From NCBI GenBank assembly GCA_012031045.1, contig JAAUUR010000003.1:1-32624 (forward strand): DNA of 32,624 nt. Reading direction: 5' to 3'. The first letter of the stretch is position 1, and each line of letters starts with the position of its first letter. Origin of the DNA: Leptolyngbyaceae cyanobacterium SM2_5_2 (GTDB lineage Bacteria > Cyanobacteriota > Cyanobacteriia > Phormidesmidales > Phormidesmidaceae). Position numbers and translations under genes: made by a program. Of the stretch, positions 19,783 to 29,000 are shown piece after piece. The notes beneath the pieces were generated by a model. That model had not been told where the DNA came from, searched no databases, and saw nothing but the letters and a program-made list of their open reading frames with translations.

Positions 19783-20684
19783 TCAGCGCCATAATCCTAG
19801 CAACCGCTGCCATGGGGAACCGCTCCTGGGGGTGCCTGGGGTGGTGAGTACCCCATAGCGGGGGCCAAGGAGAAACGCCACGGCAAACAGGGCCGAAACC
19901 ACCAGGACGATCGCTGGCCCAGATGGCACATTAAAGTAATAACTCAAGTACAAGCCGCTCACGCTGGCCAACACTCCAACCCCAGCCCCCAGCCCCATCA
20001 TCTGATGCAGCCGGGGCACCAGCAGGTAGGCCGTAGCGCCTGGGGCAATCAACAACGAGAGCACCAAAACGACGCCGACCACCTTCATACTGGCTACCAC
20101 AGTCAGGGCAATCAGCACCATCAGCCCCGAATTAAGCCAGCTAGTTGGTAGCCCACTGGCCCTGGCACCCAGGGGATCGAAGCTATAGAACAGCAGCTCT
20201 TTATAAAGTAAAGCCACGGCTAATAGCACTAAAACAGCAATAATGGCTGTATCGCGGACTTCTGATGGAATAACTCCCAAAATATTGCCAAAAAGAAAGT
20301 GATTCAGGTCAATTTTGTTGTCTTTTTGGATGGTTGTAATTAATGTAATTCCCAGGGCAAAGAAGGCCGAAAACACAATGCCCATGGCCGCATCCTCTTT
20401 GATGGGCGATCGCCGAGGAATCCAACCAATTAAGACAGTGCTAACTACCCCAGCGATAAACGCGCCGACGAAAATATTCACGCCCAGGAGAAAAGCGATA
20501 GCTAGCCCCGGCAAAACCGAATGGCTGATGGCATCTCCCAGCAAGGCCAGTCGCTGCACCATTAGGTAGCTACCGACCACCGCGCAGATGATGCCCACCA
20601 TAATGGCTACGGCCAGCGATCGCTGCATAAACCGTACTGCAACGGCTCAAAGAACCAGTTCAGTACCGCTAGTTCAGGCGGCAT
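19783..20684 (-). CDS. mntB: Manganese/zinc-type ABC transporter permease, one frameshift near its start
   Basis: QRSLAVAIMVGIICAVVGSYLMVQRLALLGDAISHSVLPGLAIAFLLG. Adding one base in the A3 run 20629-20631 extends it as MPPELAVLNWFFEPLQYGFMQRSLAVA, starting at 20684 and overlapping the ATPase stop. Confidence 0.87.
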
Positions 20685-21504
20685 GGCCAAAGAACCCAAT
20701 CTGGCCACCGTAGGCGCGGCTCATATTCTCACGGGTAAGCACCCAATCACGGGGGCCAGTGGCCACCAATTCTCTATTGAGCAGAATCAGTTGGTCAAAA
20801 TGCGTGATCGATTCGCCCAGATCGTGGTTAACCACCATGACGATCTTGCCGCTGTCGGCCAGTTCGCGAAAGATTTGGAAGATGACCGCTTCGGTCTTTT
20901 GGTCAACTCCGACAAAGGGTTCATCAAAAAAGAAGAGCTCAGCCTCTTGGGCCAGGGCGCGGGCTAAAAAGACGCGCTGCTGCTGCCCTCCAGAGAGTGC
21001 GCCGATGGGGCGATCGCGAAACTCCAGTATACCAACCCGCTCTAGGGATGCTGTCGCTACCTGCCGACTAACCGCAGAAAAGCGCCTGAGCCAGCCTGTT
21101 TTCCTGACCCGCCCCATCATCACGACATCCCAAACGCTGGCGGGGAAGGTCCAGTCGATCTGCGATCGCTGAGGTACGTAGGCTACTCGCTCCAGTTGGT
21201 GGGCCAGGTCGTCATCCCCGTAGGTGACGATGCCGGTTACCACAGGCATTAGCCCTAGCATGGCCTTAATCAGGGTGCTTTTGCCTGCGCCATTGGGGCC
21301 AAAGATTCCCACTAGACGCCCTGGCGGCACGGTTACGTTAATATTCCGCAGCGCCTGCACATCACGGTAATTGACGCTGAGATGGTCAACGATAATTTGG
21401 GGAGCGTTCGCCATATCCATCAACCCTTGAAAACGATTCCCTTTTCTTGCCGACGGAGAAACTACGAAAAATAAGAAGCAAGGGTGCACCAGCCAACCTG
21501 GCAA
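20674..21504 (-). CDS. mntA: Manganese/zinc-type ABC transporter ATP-binding protein (true start probably internal, MDMANAPQ)
   Basis: Walker A GIFGPNGAGKSTLIKAMLGL, signature LSGGQQQRVFLARALAQEAELFFFDEPFVGVD, VVNHD. Confidence 0.87.
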   Translation of the reverse strand: MPGWLVHPCFLFFVVSPSARKGNRFQGLMDMANAPQIIVDHLSVNYRDVQALRNINVTVPPGRLVGIFGPNGAGKSTLIKAMLGLMPVVTGIVTYGDDDLAHQLERVAYVPQRSQIDWTFPASVWDVVMMGRVRKTGWLRRFSAVSRQVATASLERVGILEFRDRPIGALSGGQQQRVFLARALAQEAELFFFDEPFVGVDQKTEAVIFQIFRELADSGKIVMVVNHDLGESITHFDQLILLNRELVATGPRDWVLTRENMSRAYGGQIGFFGHAA

Positions 21505-21550
21505 TTAACCCCCAGGCTCCAAAAGCCATCCCCAGAAAAGGTGGCGATCA

Positions 21551-21607
21551 AAAAATGAAACGATTATGAAATGCATTGTATCGTAAAAATGAAACGATTA
21601 TGAAATG
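21551..21607. repeat. Direct repeat pair (2 x 23 bp, 34-bp period) in the mntC promoter region
   Basis: aaaaatgaaacgattatgaaatg at 21551-21573 and 21585-21607, identical. Confidence 0.95.
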
Positions 21608-21612
21608 AGGCT

Positions 21613-22605
21613 ATGAAACACATGATGTCACTGGGCACCCATTGGGTTCAACGTTACGGAAGCCTGGCGGTTGTGGCGTCTATCCTTGGGGTGGGGTTAG
21701 TGGGTTGCGATACAACCGAAGGGGGTGAATCGGCTGCTACTCCTGATGGCTCTGCTGGCGACAAACTGGTAGTAGTGGCCACCAGCACTATCCTGGCTGA
21801 CTGGGCTGCCGAAGTTGGGGGAGAGCAGATTGAACTGACCAGTATTCTTCAACCCGGTGCTGATCCCCATCTTTACGAGCCTGTACCCGCCGACAGTGTT
21901 GCCTTTGAGCAGGCCGATTTGATTCTCTACAACGGGTATAACCTGGAACCAAATCTGATTCGCCTACTCAATGCGACGGGGGTAAAAGCGCAGCGGGTGG
22001 CCGTGGGAGAAGTGGTGCCGCCCCTGGATTTGGCAAAATCAGGTAGCACGGTACCTGACCCTCACGTTTGGGGAGATGCCAGCAATGGGGTGCCGATGGT
22101 TGAGGCCATTCGCGATGAGTTCATTGCCCTCGCCCCTGAACACAAAGCCATCTTCAGCCAAAACGCGGCCACCTACATTCAGGAACTGAACCAGTTACAT
22201 GGCTGGATTGCCGCCCAAACCGCCACCATTCCCCCTAGCCAGCGGCAGCTAGTGACCACCCATGATGCCTTTCAGTACTATGCCAACGCCTACGGGCTAA
22301 CCGTGGCCGGCACACTGATTGGCCTCAGTACCGAGGAGCAGCCCAGCGCCCGCACAGTACAGCAACTGGTGGAGTCCATTCAAGCCCTGGGCGTACCCGC
22401 CATTTTTGCGGAAACCACAATTAACCCAGACCTTACTACTACCGTAGCCACCGAGGCCGGGGTGGCACTGGCAGATGCCAAACTTTATTCAGACTCACTA
22501 GGCGCACCAGGCAGCGACGGGGACACTTACATCACAATGATGGTGGCTAACACCAGAGCCATTACAGCAAATTTGGGCGGCGCGGTAGAGGATTTTCCAG
22601 AGTAA
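21613..22605 (+). CDS. mntC: Manganese/zinc-type ABC transporter substrate-binding lipoprotein
   Basis: Lipobox-like VGLVGCDTT; VVVATSTILADWAAEVGGEQIELTSILQPGADPHLYEP; LVTTHDAFQYYANAYGL; AIFAETTINPDLTTTVATEAGVAL; divergent from mntAB. Confidence 0.88.
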   Translation: MKHMMSLGTHWVQRYGSLAVVASILGVGLVGCDTTEGGESAATPDGSAGDKLVVVATSTILADWAAEVGGEQIELTSILQPGADPHLYEPVPADSVAFEQADLILYNGYNLEPNLIRLLNATGVKAQRVAVGEVVPPLDLAKSGSTVPDPHVWGDASNGVPMVEAIRDEFIALAPEHKAIFSQNAATYIQELNQLHGWIAAQTATIPPSQRQLVTTHDAFQYYANAYGLTVAGTLIGLSTEEQPSARTVQQLVESIQALGVPAIFAETTINPDLTTTVATEAGVALADAKLYSDSLGAPGSDGDTYITMMVANTRAITANLGGAVEDFPE

Positions 22606-22773
22606 CCAACAGGATCTGCGGTGTTTTTATTGACCACTTTCAGGCATTATTAGGGGAGCAGATTTTCCCTCTCTATCTTTTGGTGCCAGGCCAAGTCTAG
22701 TGGGGGAAACTGTAGCTTTTCTAAACATTAGGTGCTCCTTCTGGACTTGGTCAAAGTTGAATCGATCCCACCC

Positions 22774-23289
22774 ATGAAACCCGGCAGTAAGTACTATCCT
22801 CTGTTCGATTACCTGCAAAGCTCTGGCCAGGACGACGTGTTGCTTGCCTTTGCAGAGATTGAAGCCATGCTAGGAGGGGAACTACCGGCCTCAGCCCGCG
22901 ATCGCAAAAATTGGTGGAGCAACCGAGATAGTGCCACAGCGTTGCAGGCTAGCGCCTGGATTAAAGCGGGTTACCATGTCCAAGATGTCGATATAGGGCA
23001 GAAAAAAGTTACTTTTCGTAAATATCAGGCGCACTACAACATTCAAACCAAGGACGGCAAAATTATCTGGCAACAGGATGCAATTCGTGCCCTGCGTAAG
23101 CATATGGGCTTAACTCAAATAGACTTTGCTGAACAAATGGGCGTACGTCGTCAAACCGTTAGTGAATGGGAAAACGGAGTGTACGAACCGGATCGCAGCA
23201 CCGCTAAGTTTTTAGAGTTGGTTGCCAAGCACGCCAACTTTGCGGTCCCAGACAGTTCAGAGCAAAACCCTGAGCCATCTGAAGGCTGA
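22774..23289 (+). CDS. DUF7662-like domain fused to C-terminal XRE-type HTH (putative DNA-binding regulator)
   Basis: KYYPLFDYLQSSGQDDVLLAFAEIEAMLGGELPASARDRKNWWSNRDSATALQASAWIKAGYHVQDVDIGQKKVTFRK, then ALRKHMGLTQIDFAEQMGVRRQTVSEWENGVYEPDRSTAKFLELVA. Confidence 0.75.
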   Translation: MKPGSKYYPLFDYLQSSGQDDVLLAFAEIEAMLGGELPASARDRKNWWSNRDSATALQASAWIKAGYHVQDVDIGQKKVTFRKYQAHYNIQTKDGKIIWQQDAIRALRKHMGLTQIDFAEQMGVRRQTVSEWENGVYEPDRSTAKFLELVAKHANFAVPDSSEQNPEPSEG

Positions 23290-23801
23290 GAGGGTTGAAT
23301 GGGGGGTGAGTCAGCTGACCATGCTTGACCAGTGCCGTTTTATTTCGATAGCCAAACGTTCTATTTTTTGCGAGTAAAAAATATAGGGCTGGTCAGCCAA
23401 GTAGACGATCTAAAAATATCCGTAGGCTGCGTCATTGCCATGGGTGACGCACCGAACCAAACCTTGGTGGTGTGTTGGGCTGCCAATTTTATGAACCGGC
23501 GTAGGCGGGTTTTGTCTGTCTAGGCAAGGCTTCTGGCCGCTAGCTTTGAGCGTTTGGCTTGTCAACACCCCCCCACAGAACCCGTGCTCCCATTTCGGTT
23601 GGCCACGAGCTTTTCCCTGGTTCGCAGATGTGGGAAATTTGGGCAGGGGCGGGAAATTATGTAGTCTTTCGATCCACCAAGATTGTCTGCTAAGGGTTAG
23701 GGTTATGGTTTACCGAGCGTTAGGTTGGGGTTAGTGCAGGCCTCTAACCTGGCCCTATCGGCTCTCATGTTGGGAATAACGTCCATCTTGGTGAGGGTTC
23801 T

Positions 23802-25118
23802 ATGACCGATTCGAATGGATCTTCCACGACTTCTAATCATCCTGACGGTGGCCGTTTTGGAGAAACTACCAATAGCAAACGGCGGCACATCGTCCTGACT
23901 TCGCATCCCAGTCGGTCGGGGCGCAAGGGTAGCCCTATCCACTGGGGGCAGGCTGACCCACTCAAGCGAGGGCCAATTGTCGCCACGGTGATTGATCCAA
24001 CCCATCGCAATGTGATTGGTACACACTCTGGCTCCTATGCCGTGTATCGAGCCCTGGCGGTGGCCAGCGGCGTGCTGCATCCAGAACACCGTCCAGATCT
24101 CACTAACACCTCCCCGGCCGTAGCGATTGGCCCCCATCCCAGTTGGGGAGATCCAGATAAAATTGTCTCCCTCGATCCCTTTGGGGCTCTGGTTGGCGAG
24201 GTCTACCACACTCTGATCGCCCAGGGGATGGACATTCGTCCTACCATTGCGGTAACTCGTGCCCACATCCAAATGCCAGAGCTACTGGAGGCCGTGCGGC
24301 AAGGGCAAATTCTCGAAGATGGAAAAATTGTCAAACCTGGTGGCGACCTGGTGGTCACTAAAGCGGCGGTGGAGCCTGTGTGGTACTTGCCGGGTGTAGC
24401 TCAGCGGTTGCAGGTCAGTGAAGACGACCTGCGCTATGCCCTGTTTGAGCAAACTGGCGGCATGTTTCCTGAACTGGTGACCAGACCAGACTTAAAGGTG
24501 TTCTTGCCCCCCATTGGCGGCATTACGGTGTACCTGGTTGGCCATCTGGCTGCTATCACGGATTCAACCCTGCCGCTGGCCGTGCGGGTACACGATGAGT
24601 GCAACGGTTCTGACGTGTTTGGCTCTGACATTTGCACCTGCCGCCCCTACCTGGTACACGGCCTGGAGGAATGTATTCAAACCGCTCAGCAGGGTGGAGC
24701 CGGTATTATCGTCTATTTCCGCAAAGAGGGACGAGCCCTGGGAGAAGTCACTAAGTTCCTCGTCTATAACGCTCGCAAGCGCCAGGAAGGGGGCGATCGC
24801 GCCGATGCCTACTTTGCCCGTACCGAATGTGTAGCTGGTGTACAGGATGTACGGTTTCAGGAGCTTATGCCCGATGTGCTGCACTGGCTGGGCATTACCC
24901 GCATTGACCGCTTTATATCAATGAGCGATATGAAGTACAACGCCATAGTTCGCTCTGGCATCGAGATCATCGAACGAGTGCCCATTCCCGAAGACCTGAT
25001 TCCCCCCGATGCACGGGTTGAAATTGAGGCCAAAAAAGCCGCCGGTTACTACACAGAGCGAGACGTACTCTCGGAGGATGCTCTGGCCCAGGTCAAGGGG
25101 CGCAACCTTGGCGAATAG
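23802..25118 (+). CDS. URC1-type GTP cyclohydrolase II homologue
   Basis: VRVHDECNGSDVFGSDICTC retains the GCHII Zn-ligand pattern, but RKEGRALGEVTKFLVYNARKRQEGGDRADAYF departs from RibA. Long N-terminal extension; next genes are DUF1688/URC4 and upp. Confidence 0.8.
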   Translation: MTDSNGSSTTSNHPDGGRFGETTNSKRRHIVLTSHPSRSGRKGSPIHWGQADPLKRGPIVATVIDPTHRNVIGTHSGSYAVYRALAVASGVLHPEHRPDLTNTSPAVAIGPHPSWGDPDKIVSLDPFGALVGEVYHTLIAQGMDIRPTIAVTRAHIQMPELLEAVRQGQILEDGKIVKPGGDLVVTKAAVEPVWYLPGVAQRLQVSEDDLRYALFEQTGGMFPELVTRPDLKVFLPPIGGITVYLVGHLAAITDSTLPLAVRVHDECNGSDVFGSDICTCRPYLVHGLEECIQTAQQGGAGIIVYFRKEGRALGEVTKFLVYNARKRQEGGDRADAYFARTECVAGVQDVRFQELMPDVLHWLGITRIDRFISMSDMKYNAIVRSGIEIIERVPIPEDLIPPDARVEIEAKKAAGYYTERDVLSEDALAQVKGRNLGE

Positions 25119-25227
25119 TAACAGCGCAACCCTTAACAGCCAGTCATCTCCAACGAATGACGGGTAAGACCAAAGATTTGGGTTATTTTTTATCTCTTCC
25201 CTCTGCTTCGCACGGGCTTCGCCCTAC

Positions 25228-25262
25228 GTTTTTCGTTCTTTGTTTTTCGTTCTTGGTTCCTG
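25228..25262. repeat. Heptamer tandem repeats (STRR-like)
   Basis: GTTTTTC GTTCTTT GTTTTTC GTTCTTG GTTCCTG just before the urc4 start. Confidence 0.8.
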
Positions 25263-25267
25263 GCTCT

Positions 25268-26510
25268 ATGAGCGCAACCTCTGACCGGTCTTCGGTCGTT
25301 ACCTATCTACACAGCCCCCAGGCTATCCGCGAGCGCTGTCAGGTTCTTTTTAATCTGGCTTTGCAGGATCAGCTGCAGCACTTCCATCTCGACATAGCAG
25401 CTTTACCAGCGGTGGCCGACTACGTGCTAGCCGTTATGGCGTGGCAGTATCCCAGCGGGGGATATCCCGGTGCACTCGCGCTGGCGGCACTTTGAGGTTG
25501 GGGGGCAATCACGGCTGGCCTACCTGGAACCGGCCCTAGCTAACCTGTCTCCCCTGGAGCGGGCGCAGCTCAAGGTCGATTTGGCTGTTACCAGTGTGCT
25601 GCTGGATGCCGGGGCCGGGTCAGCCTGGCGCTACCAAGAGCCAGAGACTGGGCAGGAATTTCAGCGGTCGGAGGGGTTGGCGATTGCCAGCTTCCATAGC
25701 TTTGCCCAGGGACTTTTTTCTAGCCAGCCCGACTACCCCTGGCAGGCAGACGCCGCAGGGCTGCTCCAGCTAACCGCCGACCAACTTGGCCAGGCCTTTC
25801 AGGTCAGCACCGAGAACCCTTTATTGGGCCTGGAGGGGCGGGTCAGCCTGCTGCAAAAGCTCAGCCACGCGCTGCACCAACATCCTCAACTGTTTGGTGT
25901 CGATGGCCCTAGACCCGGATATTTGGTGGATTACTGGCTGCGTCAGGCTCCAGATGGGCACCTATCTGCCGTCACCATTTTACAGACACTTTTTCAGGGG
26001 CTAGGCGATATTTGGCCAGGCCGAGTCACCCTCGCAGGGGTTAACCTTGGGGATGTGTGGCCTCATCCTCAACTGCCTAATGCTGACCCTGGTAGCCAGC
26101 TTGTGCCCTTCCATAAGCTCTCCCAGTGGCTGACCTATTCCCTACTCGAACCCTTACAGGAGCTAGGCTTCATCCTCACCGACCTGGAACAACTCACGGG
26201 TTTAGCTGAATACCGCAACGGTGGCCTGTTCATTGACCTGGGCGTGTTAATCCCTAAATTGACTGAAGCCACCGAGATCGCCCATCTTCCCAGTTCACCC
26301 CTGATGGTGGAATGGCGCGCCCTTACCGTCTGCCTGCTGGATGAACTCGCCACCCACCTGCGCCAAACCCTCAACCTCTCCCCTGAAGCCCTGCCCCTGG
26401 CCAACATTCTGCAAGGCGGCACCTGGGCGGCAGGCCGCCAAATTGCCGCTGAAAAACGCCCCGACGGCAGGCCCCCGATTCAACTGGCCAGCGATGGCAC
26501 GGTGTTTTAA
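25268..26510 (+). CDS. URC4/urg3-family protein (DUF1688), one frameshift in a G5 run at 25457-25461
   Basis: YLHSPQAIRERCQVLFNLALQDQLQHFHLDIAALPAVADYVLAVM...SG-DIPVHSRWRHFEVGGQSRLAYLEPALANLSPLERAQLKVDLAVTSVLLDAGAGSAWRYQEPETGQEFQRSEGLAIASFHSFAQGLFSS. Removing one G from GGGGG joins the frames. Confidence 0.85.
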
Positions 26511-26521
26511 GGAAAGAAGAC

Positions 26522-26549
26522 GGCAGAAGGCAAAAGGCAGAAAGTAGAA
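26522..26549. repeat. Heptamer tandem repeats (STRR-like)
   Basis: GGCAGAA GGCAAAA GGCAGAA AGTAGAA just after the urc4 stop. Confidence 0.8.
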
Positions 26550-26607
26550 CAAGTCAAAAAAGCCAAAATTTACCCACCCCTGCCCCTCCTAGGAGGGGAT
26601 ATCCCGC

Positions 26608-26635
26608 CAAAATCTAAAATCCAAAATCTAAAATC
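26608..26635. repeat. Heptamer tandem repeats (STRR-like)
   Basis: CAAAATC TAAAATC CAAAATC TAAAATC ending 3 nt before the upp ATG. Confidence 0.95.
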
Positions 26636-26638
26636 CCC

Positions 26639-27270
26639 ATGTCCAACCTCCACCTCATTGACCATCCGCTGATTCAGCACAAGCTCACGCTAATGCGGCG
26701 GGCTGAGACTAGCACGGCTAAATTTCGCACTCTGCTGAAGGAAATCAGCTTGCTAATGGCCTACGAGGTGACACGAGATTTTCCGCTGAAGCTGGAGACA
26801 ATTCAAACCCCCCTCGCCGTTATGGAAGCGCCGGTATTAGCCCCAGAGAAAAAGTTGGTTGTTGTTTCAATCATGCGGGCGGGGCAGGGGATTTTAGACG
26901 GTATTTTGGAGCTCATGCCTTCAGCCCGGGTGGGGCATATTGGGCTCTACCGAGATCCTCAAACGCTGCGGGTGATTGAGTATTTCTTCAAAGTCCCGGA
27001 AGATTTATCCGATCGGGATGTGTTGGTGGTAGACCCGATGATTGCTACGGGCAATACAGCCGTGGCGGCACTGTATCCCCTAAAACAGGGTAACCCGCGA
27101 TCATTACGCTTCCTCTGTTTGTTGGCCGCCCCTGAAGGAATTCAGCACTTCCATAGCGAACATCCTGACGTACCGCTCTACGCCGCAGCGGTGGATGAAA
27201 AGCTGGATGAGCGAGGCTACATTTTGCCAGGGCTAGGGGACGCAGGCGATCGCTATTTGGGACGAAATAA
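26639..27270 (+). CDS. upp: Uracil phosphoribosyltransferase, frameshift near its 3' end
   Basis: [38 protein letters not shown]...[15 protein letters not shown]...[18 protein letters not shown]...[20 protein letters not shown]. One extra T in CTATTTGGG gives the expected end YFGTK* at 27270. Confidence 0.95.
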
Positions 27271-27274
27271 TCTC

Positions 27275-27862
27275 CTAGCCATCTATTTCAGCCAGTTCAA
27301 TCACCTGTTCTTCGTAGTCTCTAACTAGAAAATTCAGCGGTTTTTCATTGCGAATTTTGTGGTCGATGCCGCTCAATTGCACCCGCATGAGGATGTATTC
27401 CAAGCAGTTGTGATCAAAACAAACGTGACGCTGGCGGTTGCGATAACCCAAGCTAGCCCCAGAAATGACGTGGAGCTGAGTGTTTTTGCGAAGCTGATAC
27501 CACAGGCCATCGGGGCTATTCATGGGTGCACCAGTGGCTAGGCTGGAAACGCCACCCATGTAAAGCGGATCAAGGCCAGTGCTGCCCATTGTTTGCTCAT
27601 AGTTGTAGTAGTAATGCAGGGGCACTTCCGCCGTCGGGAGATTCAGCATTTCTTCATAGAAATGGCGAGCCACGGCCAGATCAGACACCATCACTGTGTA
27701 CACCTTGGGCGCACTCTTGAGAAACATCCACATGGCCCCCGCATAGGCCACCAGCAGCATGACCATAATTCCCTGGGTTGACATAATGCTGTCAAAGGGT
27801 AGGCCAAACAAAGTAGCCAATAGGCCAATGGGCATCTGGGTTAGGGGCAGGGAAGTCAACAT
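27275..27862 (-). CDS. Glyoxalase/VOC-like protein with N-terminal hydrophobic segment
   Basis: [38 protein letters not shown]...[28 protein letters not shown]; hydrophobic N-terminus [18 protein letters not shown]. Confidence 0.6.
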   Translation of the reverse strand: MLTSLPLTQMPIGLLATLFGLPFDSIMSTQGIMVMLLVAYAGAMWMFLKSAPKVYTVMVSDLAVARHFYEEMLNLPTAEVPLHYYYNYEQTMGSTGLDPLYMGGVSSLATGAPMNSPDGLWYQLRKNTQLHVISGASLGYRNRQRHVCFDHNCLEYILMRVQLSGIDHKIRNEKPLNFLVRDYEEQVIELAEIDG

Positions 27863-28076
27863 AATTGCGGCGCGACTAGAAATCGTGAACAGGTTAGCCA
27901 GGTTTCTTTCCTAGTGTATCAACTCTAATCCGGTGCTCTTAACCACAGATGGGTATCTTTGGGAGGGGTTGCCCCGCCTGAGAAGGTTCGGCGGTTTTCA
28001 TAAATTTTAAGTGTGCAAACTTTCCGAAGTAGATATATTAGAGGCTGATCTGATGTCATCTCTTGTCGTTCCTTGA

Positions 28077-28844
28077 ATGCGGCTTCATCCTATGGTTAAT
28101 GCCGTCAACCTTCCCCAATTTCCAGAGTGCGACCATGCCCTTGTGCAGTCGTTACAGCACCTGAGCGACCAGGAGTTAGTCACGCTGTTTCAGCGTCATC
28201 CTGAATCGGGGCGATACTTCACCACCATCTTTTGCCGTTATAGCCCGGTGGTATACAGCCTGATTCGCCACTCGGCCCGCTCTCCGGTGCAGGCAGAATA
28301 CTTGTTTGCGCTAACCTGGCGGCATATTCTCCACGAGCTGGGTGGTGTAGACACTGGGCAGGCTGAAACTGGAGGCCATCGCCCCAGTTCGTTTACCTTG
28401 CAGAACTGGATTATTAACGTGACGGCGCTGTGCATTAATCAGGTGCTGGTGCCGGAGGTAGAAGCCATTCACTACTCCCTGGCCGATGCATCGCCTCCGT
28501 TTTGGTGCTATCTGGAGCAAGCCCTGGAGCGGTTGCGGCCCATTGATCGGTTGATTGTCGTGATGGCCATGACGTTCCGATGGAGCGAAGCTCGCATTGT
28601 GGCCTACTTGCGGGCAGAGGGTGAGCAACTCTCAGCCGCCGATGTGCGCGTCAGGCTGGGGCAGGCTTATCAAAATCTGGAGGAGACTCTTCCTGAAGAT
28701 ATTCGGGAGATTTATCTGGCTCAGCTCCCTCAGCCCGACACCCTACCCAGCGATGATGAGCTACTTAACGATCTGTTTCTGGAGCAGCTTGATGGGAGTC
28801 AGGAGTTAGGAGCTAGAAGTCAGGAGTCAGGAGCCAGGAGTTAG
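28077..28844 (+). CDS. Sigma-70/ECF-like cyanobacterial protein (divergent)
   Basis: LSDQELVTLFQRHPESGRYFTTIFCRYSPVVYSLIRHSARSPVQAEYLFALTWRHI resembles a region-2 layout; LEQALERLRPIDRLIVVMAMTFRWSEARIVAYLRAEGEQLSAADVRVRLGQAYQNLEETL resembles region 4. Confidence 0.5.
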   Translation: MRLHPMVNAVNLPQFPECDHALVQSLQHLSDQELVTLFQRHPESGRYFTTIFCRYSPVVYSLIRHSARSPVQAEYLFALTWRHILHELGGVDTGQAETGGHRPSSFTLQNWIINVTALCINQVLVPEVEAIHYSLADASPPFWCYLEQALERLRPIDRLIVVMAMTFRWSEARIVAYLRAEGEQLSAADVRVRLGQAYQNLEETLPEDIREIYLAQLPQPDTLPSDDELLNDLFLEQLDGSQELGARSQESGARS

Positions 28845-28845
28845 A
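28797..28845. repeat. Heptamer tandem repeats (7 units, STRR-like), overlapping the 3' end of the upstream ORF
   Basis: AGTCAGG AGTTAGG AGCTAGA AGTCAGG AGTCAGG AGCCAGG AGTTAGA. Confidence 0.92.
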
Positions 28846-29000
28846 AGTAGTCGCTAAATTCTTCTATTACAGGCTCAAGCAACCTGACAGCAAGCCAACT
28901 CTCCTTATCAATAACGCCCCAAACCTACAACCTGCTCGCTACTACTTTTTAACTCTCTACCCACCACCCACCACCTTCTCGCTCCGCGAGTAATCTGGCC

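Noticed and set aside
19595-19813. 72-aa minus-strand ORF between the small membrane gene and mntB
   Set aside because: No recognisable features, overlaps neighbours, biased composition.
23694-23712. Telomere-like TTAGGGTTATGG
   Set aside because: Only about two imperfect units in a bacterial intergenic region; chance.
23703-24272. 189-aa minus-strand ORF
   Set aside because: Antisense to the urc1-like gene, no recognisable motif.
26608-26635. Possible CRISPR-like repeats
   Set aside because: 7-nt units without spacers; no array anywhere in the window and no cas genes.
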